DNA from: Candidatus Desantisbacteria bacterium CG1_02_49_89
GTDB lineage: Bacteria; Desantisbacteria; UBA1551
DNA: 39,162 bases
NCBI GenBank assembly: GCA_001871075.1
Contig: MNUP01000075.1
Coordinates: 1 to 39,162, forward strand
Direction of reading: 5' to 3'
Shown here: one piece after another, positions 32,209 through 37,265 of the stretch
Layout of the letters: every line of letters starts with the position of its first letter
Numbering within the stretch: the stretch's first letter is position 1
The notes under the pieces: generated by a model
Told to the model about the DNA's origin: nothing
What the model saw: only the letters and a program-made list of their open reading frames with translations
Databases searched by the model: none
Program-made: the position numbers and the translations under genes

Positions 32209-32236
32209 ATTATATACTTTCTTTTTAAAATGTCAA
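32209..32236 (-). promoter_or_regulatory. Consensus sigma-70 promoter for the PBP gene
   Basis: On the minus strand a perfect -35 TTGACA (32236-32231) is separated by 16 nt from a perfect -10 TATAAT (32214-32209). The transcript would start near 32202, about 50 nt before the PBP start codon, and its leader would contain the octad array. Confidence 0.82.
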
Positions 32237-32246
32237 TTATAAAGAT

Positions 32247-32283
32247 GATTACGGTGATTTAAAAAAACGATTACAGTGATTAA
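32247..32283 (-). repeat. Inverted copy of the TAATCACCG nonad family
   Basis: On the minus strand it reads TAATCACTG TAATCGTTT, a T-rich spacer, then AATCACCG TAATCATC. This matches the arrays before accB (26731) and before the terminal gene (37226). It lies between the PBP promoter and the tyrS Shine-Dalgarno. Confidence 0.85.
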
Positions 32284-32312
32284 TGCTGTAAATAAACATA
32301 TCCGAGGAGCAA

Positions 32313-33524
32313 ATGACTATTGAAGATGAACTGAAAATAATAACCAGGAACGTTGTGGATGTGCTGCCGAATAAGGAAGAGCTGAAGAAGCTGCTCCAGG
32401 AACGCAGGCCTTTAAAGATCAAGTACGGCGTTGACCCTACCGCCCCGGACATACACCTGGGCCATACCGTAGTGCTATGGAAGCTGCGCGATTTCCAGAA
32501 CCTTGGTCACATCGTTCAGTTCATACTGGGTGATTTCACAGCCATGATAGGGGATCCTTCGGGCAGGAACGAGGCAAGGAAGACGCTTCCAGAGGATGTG
32601 ATCAGGGATAACGCCAAAACATACCTTGACCAGGTCTTCAAGATACTCAACAAGGAAAAAACGGAAGTAAATCCTAACAGCAAGTGGTTTAAGCAGATGG
32701 GGCTTGACGGTTTCCTGGGACTGGCTTCCCATTACACTGTGGCAAGGGTGCTTGAACGTTCCGAATTCAAGGACAGGTTCGTTAATAAGCAGGAGATAAC
32801 GCTCCTTGAATTTATTTACCCGCTCCTGCAGGGTTATGACTCCGTAATGCTCAAGAACGACATAGAAATAGGCGGCACTGACCAGACTTTCAACCTTCTG
32901 GTCGGCAGGGATCTGCAGAAGGATTACGGCCAGAAGGAGCAGATCGTGCTGACCATGCCGCTGCTTGTCGGGACTGACGGCACCAGGAAAATGAGTAAGA
33001 CATACGGGAATTATATCGGCATAACGGACGCTGCGGAGCAGATGTTCGGAAAAGCGATGTCTATAACCGACAACCTGATATTCACATATTTCAGACTGCT
33101 TACACCCGTGCCGGAAACCAGGATCGCGGGAATGGAGCTGAAGGTCCGTTCCGGCGAAATGAATCCAAGGGATGCCAAGGCAATGCTCGCGTCAGAGCTT
33201 GTTGTCCTTTATCACGGGAAAGAAAAGGCATTAGCCGCATCGGAGGAGTTCGACAGGATATTCAAAAACAAAGAGCTTCCCAGCGAGATGCCCTCAAGCG
33301 TTTACGCGAATTCGGACAAGGTATGGATAGTGGATGCACTTGTGGACAACAAGCTCGCGAAAAATAAAACAGAGGCGAACAGGCTCATCCAGCAGGGCGC
33401 GGTCGAACTGGACGGCAGCGTTATATCGGTGCCGGATTACGACATTTCCCTTGAAAAAGAGCATATCCTCAAGGTGGGCAAGCGCAGGTTCCTGAAGATC
33501 AGGGGAGGGAAGAACACGGTATAA
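32313..33524 (+). CDS. tyrS: Tyrosyl-tRNA synthetase
   Basis: 403 residues, class I synthetase. The HIGH-type motif is PDIHLGHTVVL, the tyrosine-binding region IGGTDQTFNLLVGRDLQ, and the KMSKS-type motif KMSKTYGN. A C-terminal S4-like RNA-binding domain (NRLIQQGAVELDGSVISV) ends the protein. The IHLGHT form with a long C-terminal domain fits the TyrZ-like group. GAGGAG (32304-32309) precedes the ATG. The leader is too short for a T-box. The next gene follows after 2 nt. Confidence 0.95.
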   Translation: MTIEDELKIITRNVVDVLPNKEELKKLLQERRPLKIKYGVDPTAPDIHLGHTVVLWKLRDFQNLGHIVQFILGDFTAMIGDPSGRNEARKTLPEDVIRDNAKTYLDQVFKILNKEKTEVNPNSKWFKQMGLDGFLGLASHYTVARVLERSEFKDRFVNKQEITLLEFIYPLLQGYDSVMLKNDIEIGGTDQTFNLLVGRDLQKDYGQKEQIVLTMPLLVGTDGTRKMSKTYGNYIGITDAAEQMFGKAMSITDNLIFTYFRLLTPVPETRIAGMELKVRSGEMNPRDAKAMLASELVVLYHGKEKALAASEEFDRIFKNKELPSEMPSSVYANSDKVWIVDALVDNKLAKNKTEANRLIQQGAVELDGSVISVPDYDISLEKEHILKVGKRRFLKIRGGKNTV

Positions 33525-33526
33525 AG

Positions 33527-33970
33527 ATGCCAAGAAAGCTTATTATCCTGACAGTTTTCGGCGCGGCAATGGGCTGGTGGGAAGGGGTTGTCGTTGTTTA
33601 TATCAGGAAGATCCTTCAGTTAAGCATTCCTGACCTTACCCGGATGGTTATGGGGCAGGTCCCGCGCGACCTTCTTTCGATAGAAATGACAAGAGAGGCA
33701 GCCACTATAATAATGCTTGTTGCGGTTGCCCTGATGCTTGAGAAAAATTGGTGGCGCAGGCTGGCTGTGTTCTTGTGGGTGTTCGCGGTATGGGACCTGG
33801 TTTATTATGCCGCCCTCAAAGTATTAATAGGCTGGCCGCCTTCTTTTGCCACAATAGACTGCCTTTTCCTGATCCCTGCTCCATGGATCGCGCCGGTTTG
33901 GGTGCCGGTCCTTACAATGGCGGGTTTCCTTGTGTTTTCAGGCTGGTTGTTCCTTAAAATAAAAGAATAA
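33527..33970 (+). CDS. Four-helix integral membrane protein, unknown
   Basis: 147 residues with about four membrane helices (roughly 5-25, 57-73, 80-103, 118-142). Distinctive conserved-looking segments are GWWEGVVVVYIRKI near the start, an IEMTREAATI motif and AVWDLVYYAALKVLIGWPPS followed by DCLFLIPAPWIAPV. The many Trp, Pro and charged residues between helices suggest a cofactor- or lipid-binding role, but I cannot name one. It begins 2 nt after tyrS, so it is co-transcribed. A heptad repeat begins inside its stop codon. Confidence 0.78.
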   Translation: MPRKLIILTVFGAAMGWWEGVVVVYIRKILQLSIPDLTRMVMGQVPRDLLSIEMTREAATIIMLVAVALMLEKNWWRRLAVFLWVFAVWDLVYYAALKVLIGWPPSFATIDCLFLIPAPWIAPVWVPVLTMAGFLVFSGWLFLKIKE

Positions 33971-34088
33971 TTATGAATTATGAGTTATGAGTTATGAATC
34001 AACTGCAAGGGTGTTTATTGTCCCAAAGGGACCCCTTCGGGGTAACTCAGGGCTTTAGCCCTGATTCATAATTTTGCCTTTCGGGCAA
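33969..34088 (+). repeat. Heptad array plus four hairpins between tyrS unit and yicC
   Basis: Four heptads AATTATG, AATTATG, AGTTATG, AGTTATG (33969-33996) start within the upstream stop codon. Then come four small hairpins: TCCCAAAGGGA (34021), ACCCCTTCGGGGT with a UUCG loop (34031-34043), AGGGCTTTAGCCCT (34049-34062) and TTGCC/GGCAA (34074-34088). The third belongs to the GTAACTC palindrome family also seen at 18011 and 37199. The UUCG hairpin could stop transcription, but no T run follows. I see no clear promoter before yicC. Confidence 0.8.
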
Positions 34089-34148
34089 CATTCTCGTGTG
34101 GTTTTGCAGAATGTTTTCGAATTCCATAATTTTATTTAAGGAGAAACA

Positions 34149-35021
34149 ATGCTTCAGAGTATGACAGGTTACGGGTATTGCAGGACAGGCAAAGAGGGGG
34201 TTTCGTTTTTCATAGAAATAAAATCCCTGAATTCAAAATTTCTTGACATATTCCTGAAGCTGCCGGAAGGAATGACGTTCCTTGAGGACAGGATAAAAGA
34301 GGTTATCCAGCAGAAGTTTGACAGGGGGCGGATAAGCCTTTCGATCATCGAAGAGCAGTACAGCGGTAAGGTCCTGTCGGTAGACATAGCGCAGGCAAGG
34401 AAGTATCATAATGCCTTTAAAAAGCTTAAGGAGAAACTTGATATTTCAGGAGAGATCGATATCGGATTATTCCGTGACATTCCGCATATTTTCAGGACGG
34501 GAAAAGAAGGATATTCGCTGTCCGTAATATGGCCGGCGCTCAAAAAAGGCATTGAAAAAGCAGTACTCATGCTCGAAGTTTCAAGGAACAAAGAGGGCAG
34601 GAAAATACAGCGCGCGCTCGCAAAACACGCCGCGGGTATTTCGGCGGCAGTCCTGAAAATAGAGGAGCACGCGCCCGAGGCCGTAAAATTCCACAAGGAG
34701 AAGCTCGAGCATACCCTGAAAGAATTTCTGCCCGAGCTTAACCTGAACAGCCCCAGGCTTGTGGAAGAGCTGACCCTGTTCGCAAGCCGGGTGGACATAA
34801 GCGAGGAGATGATGCGCCTTAAGGCGCACCTGCAGTCCTTCCTTGGCACCCTGGAACTTTCCGGGTCTGTCGGCAGGCGGCTTGATTTTATCGCCCAGGA
34901 AATGTCAAGGGAGATAAACACGCTTTCTTCAAAAGCCAACAGCTACGCTGTTTCGTCGCAGTCGGTCCTGGTAAAAGAAGAACTGGAAAAGATAAGGGAA
35001 CAGGTGCAGAATGTCGAATAA
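34149..35021 (+). CDS. YicC family endoribonuclease
   Basis: 290 residues, full length. The family signature MLQSMTGYGYCRTGKEG opens the protein. IEIKSLNSKFLDIFLKLP follows, and the C-terminal DUF1732 part has the conserved GRRLDFIAQEMSREINTLSSKA. YicC of E. coli has been reported to be an RNase acting on the small RNA RyhB. yicC-gmk-rpoZ is a widely conserved order. AAGGAG lies 5 nt before the ATG. The whole gap to gmk is a heptad repeat. Confidence 0.94.
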   Translation: MLQSMTGYGYCRTGKEGVSFFIEIKSLNSKFLDIFLKLPEGMTFLEDRIKEVIQQKFDRGRISLSIIEEQYSGKVLSVDIAQARKYHNAFKKLKEKLDISGEIDIGLFRDIPHIFRTGKEGYSLSVIWPALKKGIEKAVLMLEVSRNKEGRKIQRALAKHAAGISAAVLKIEEHAPEAVKFHKEKLEHTLKEFLPELNLNSPRLVEELTLFASRVDISEEMMRLKAHLQSFLGTLELSGSVGRRLDFIAQEMSREINTLSSKANSYAVSSQSVLVKEELEKIREQVQNVE

Positions 35022-35063
35022 TTTTAAATTTAAAATTTTAAATTTTCAATTTGCAATTTAAAA
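35022..35063 (+). repeat. Perfect-phase heptad array filling the yicC-gmk gap
   Basis: Six 7-nt units TTTTAAA, TTTAAAA, TTTTAAA, TTTTCAA, TTTGCAA, TTTAAAA run from the base after the yicC stop to the A of the gmk ATG, with no other sequence between the genes. There is no Shine-Dalgarno. It is the same length in units (six) as the array inside leuC. Confidence 0.93.
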
Positions 35064-35647
35064 TGAAAAAGACAGCAGACAGAAAAAAACAACTAGGAAA
35101 AATATTCGTGATATCGGCTCCTTCCGGAACCGGCAAGACCACGCTGGCAGACATACTGCTTAGATCGCGCCGGGGTTTTGTCCGGTCTGTTTCCTATACC
35201 ACGCGAAGACCCAGGGGGAATGAAAGGAACGGCAGGGATTATCAATTTATAAGCAGAGCTGACTTTTTAAAAAAGATAAATAAAAGCTTTTTCGCGGAAT
35301 GGGCTAAGGTGTATACCAACTATTATGGGACAAGCAAAGAATTCCTTGGTTGCGCTTTAAAGAGCGGTAAAAATGTTATGCTCGTTATAGATACCCAGGG
35401 CGGGTTCCAGATACACAGGATTTTTCCCAGGTCAGTCCTGATCTTCATAGCTCCCCCTTCTTTTAAAGAGCTTAAAAGGCGGCTCGCGGGAAGGGGAACA
35501 GAAAAAAGCGGCAGCATGGCAAAGAGGCTTGCCAAAGCAAGAAAAGAGATACGCGAAAGCAGGCAGTATGACCATGTTGTAATCAACGACAACTTGAAAG
35601 AAGCGTCATTTCAGCTTAAAAAAATAGTAACCAGTTATTTAAAATAA
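35063..35647 (+). CDS. gmk: Guanylate kinase
   Basis: 194 residues from ATG 35063. It phosphorylates GMP to GDP. The P-loop is SAPSGTGKTTL (18-28), the GMP-binding segment is SVSYTTRRPRGNERNGRDYQFIS, and VIDTQGGFQIHRIFP and a lid with RRLAGRGTE follow. An in-frame TTG at 35051 lies inside the heptad array and is less likely. The start has no Shine-Dalgarno, so translation may rely on coupling from yicC or on the unstructured AT-rich leader. Confidence 0.93.
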   Translation: MKKTADRKKQLGKIFVISAPSGTGKTTLADILLRSRRGFVRSVSYTTRRPRGNERNGRDYQFISRADFLKKINKSFFAEWAKVYTNYYGTSKEFLGCALKSGKNVMLVIDTQGGFQIHRIFPRSVLIFIAPPSFKELKRRLAGRGTEKSGSMAKRLAKARKEIRESRQYDHVVINDNLKEASFQLKKIVTSYLK

Positions 35648-35653
35648 TTTTCT

Positions 35654-35681
35654 ACTTGGCACCGGATACTGGTCACTGAGA
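35654..35681 (+). repeat. Heptad array after gmk
   Basis: Four degenerate heptads: ACTTGGC, ACCGGAT, ACTGGTC, ACTGAGA. It belongs to the reverse-strand form of the CAGTGTC family seen in leuS. Confidence 0.75.
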
Positions 35682-35696
35682 TCCCCCTCGCCCCGC

Positions 35697-35717
35697 CCTC
35701 TCCCTCAAGGGGAGAGG
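35697..35717 (+). repeat. CCTCTCCC/GGGAGAGG hairpin
   Basis: Arms identical to those at 26063-26084, with a 5-nt loop, flanked by CCCCCTCGCCCCG on the left and GGAGAGGGTGAG on the right, which add a weaker outer pairing. It lies between two heptad arrays. Confidence 0.8.
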
Positions 35718-35771
35718 ATTAAGGAGAGGGTGAGATTTGATTGGTTTTGTTAATTGTATTTTGATATTTTT

Positions 35772-35803
35772 ACTGGATACTTGACACTGGTCACTGGACA
35801 CTG
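35772..35803 (+). repeat. Heptad array before rpoZ
   Basis: In-phase units ACTGGAT, ACTTGAC, ACTGGTC, ACTGGAC and ACTG; the reverse-strand form of CAGTGTC/CAGTATC in leuS. It ends 7 nt before the rpoZ Shine-Dalgarno. Confidence 0.88.
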
Positions 35804-35822
35804 TATTTAAAAGGAGGGTAAT

Positions 35823-36011
35823 TTGGAAAAAGAAAAAGTGCTTGTCGACAATATCTTGAACAGGACCGAGGACAGGTACACCCTGATAAACCTTGCCGCG
35901 AAAAGAGCAAAGGTAATTGTTGAATCCAATGACAATATGAAAATGACAGAAGCAATAAACAGGACGATCGAAGAGATCAGAGAAGGCAAATTAAGGGTAA
36001 AAACCGCTTAA
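35823..36011 (+). CDS. rpoZ: RNA polymerase omega subunit-like protein
   Basis: 62 residues starting at TTG 35823, which has a very strong Shine-Dalgarno AAGGAGG (35811-35817) 5 nt upstream. The omega-type pattern is seen in EDRYTLINLAAKRAKVIVESN and KMTEAINRTIEEIREGKL. Omega assists assembly of RNA polymerase around beta-prime. Position after gmk is the standard yicC-gmk-rpoZ order and supports the call. coaBC, which often follows, is missing. Confidence 0.88.
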   Translation: MEKEKVLVDNILNRTEDRYTLINLAAKRAKVIVESNDNMKMTEAINRTIEEIREGKLRVKTA

Positions 36012-36024
36012 AGGGGGAGGCAAA

Positions 36025-37140
36025 ATGAAGGTGAATAGCGGTAATTTGAGATCACTCAATACCAGGTTCAAGGGTTACCTTGAAGGCAAAAAGATCGATG
36101 AGTTCATGGAAACATTCAAGATAAATTTTGCCGCCGGTCACTGGTGCGCCGGGGGATTCACTGACAGGTTCGCTTCCGGCGGGTATAATCCCGGGCTGGA
36201 TGACTCTATAACGGCGCAGATCGAAAGGGTCGCAGAAGCCGGGGTCAAGGGCATAGAATTCCACGAACAGGTTTTTATAGATGAAAATTACCGTAAGGAT
36301 CCTTCCAAGATATCAGAAGTGAAAGACGCGCTTAAAAAGTTCAAGCTGGTCCCTACGAATATGAACACCAACCTTTTCACCGACCCTAAATGGAAGCTGG
36401 GAGGGGTTACTAACGTGAACAAAGCGATCCGCGAAGATGCTATGGCAGTGGCGCTGCAGGGCGTTGAGATCGCCAGAGAGGTTGGGTGTTCCAGCGTGGC
36501 GCTGTGGCCGGGTTCTGACGGATGGGACTACAATTTTGAGGTAAACTACGGCGGAATCCTTGAAAGGTTCATAAAGGCCTGCGTTAAGATAAACAGGAAA
36601 GCCAAGAGCCTGGGGCTTAGGTTCGGTATTGAGGCAAAGCTCCATGAGCCGCGCGAAGGGAATATGGTCATTCCCACTACACACCTTGCCGCAATGGTAG
36701 CAAGGGAAGTAAACGAGGTATGCGGGGGCAGGAACATGGGTGTTGCCGTTGATTACGGTCACGAACAGATGTATGCGGTTGACCCGGGATTCACTCTTTA
36801 CGCGGTCCAAAGGCTTGGGGTGCAGGTAGTGAACTTCCACCTGAACAACGCAAAGGTGCATTCAAACGACGAGGACCGCGTTGCGGGAACAGGGGATAAC
36901 TGGAGGCTCGCGGATTTCTGTTACGCCGCGATCGATACGGGTTACAGCGGGTGGTTCGGTGAGGACCAGTTCACTTACCGCCTGGAGCCGATAAAGGCGA
37001 TGTCACTTTCAAGGGAATTATTCGCCAATGTTATGAAAAAAGCGCTTATGATATACGCCCGGAAGGATGAGCTTGAAAAGGCGCGCGCGACAGGGGACGC
37101 GGGCAGAGTGATCGACGTTGTCAAGAAAATCCTAGTATAA
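36025..37140 (+). CDS. Xylose isomerase-like TIM-barrel protein
   Basis: 371 residues. The AP-endonuclease-2/xylose-isomerase barrel is suggested by INFAAGHWCAGGF, IEFHEQVFIDE, VALWPGSDGWDY, FGIEAKLHEPREGN, DYGHEQMYAV, VNFHLNNAKVHSNDEDRVAG and WFGEDQFTYR. The Glu, His and Asp residues in these segments fit a divalent-metal aldose isomerase site. Xylose, rhamnose or another sugar is possible. GGGGGAGG lies about 6 nt before the ATG. The next gene is a six-hairpin-glycosidase-like protein, so carbohydrate use fits. Confidence 0.85.
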   Translation: MKVNSGNLRSLNTRFKGYLEGKKIDEFMETFKINFAAGHWCAGGFTDRFASGGYNPGLDDSITAQIERVAEAGVKGIEFHEQVFIDENYRKDPSKISEVKDALKKFKLVPTNMNTNLFTDPKWKLGGVTNVNKAIREDAMAVALQGVEIAREVGCSSVALWPGSDGWDYNFEVNYGGILERFIKACVKINRKAKSLGLRFGIEAKLHEPREGNMVIPTTHLAAMVAREVNEVCGGRNMGVAVDYGHEQMYAVDPGFTLYAVQRLGVQVVNFHLNNAKVHSNDEDRVAGTGDNWRLADFCYAAIDTGYSGWFGEDQFTYRLEPIKAMSLSRELFANVMKKALMIYARKDELEKARATGDAGRVIDVVKKILV

Positions 37141-37145
37141 ACTGC

Positions 37146-37264
37146 GTGTCAACGTATCAGCGTATCAACGTGTCAGAGCAACAGCAAGGAGTTTTATTGT
37201 AACTCAGGGCTTTAGCCCTGATAGATAATCACCGTAATCTCATTTATAATCACTGTAATCCAAA
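37146..37264 (+). repeat. Octad array, palindrome, nonad array before the terminal gene
   Basis: Octads GTGTCAAC, GTATCAGC, GTATCAAC, GTGTCAGA (37146-37177) come first. After GCAAGGAGTTTTATTGT comes the GTAACTC-type palindrome AGGGCTTTAGCCCT (37206-37219). Then come nonads TAATCACCG, TAATCTCAT, a TTA spacer, TAATCACTG and TAATCCAAA (37226-37264), ending 1 nt before the ATG. Octads and nonads appear together in the same order before accB. Confidence 0.88.
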
Positions 37265-37265
37265 A

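Noticed and set aside
32237-32312. T-box leader for tyrS
   Set aside because: The leader is under 80 nt, repeat-rich, and shows no T-box sequence or specifier stem.
17423-37264. CRISPR array
   Set aside because: The repeats are 7-10 nt tandem units with no spacers and no cas genes, so they are not CRISPR.
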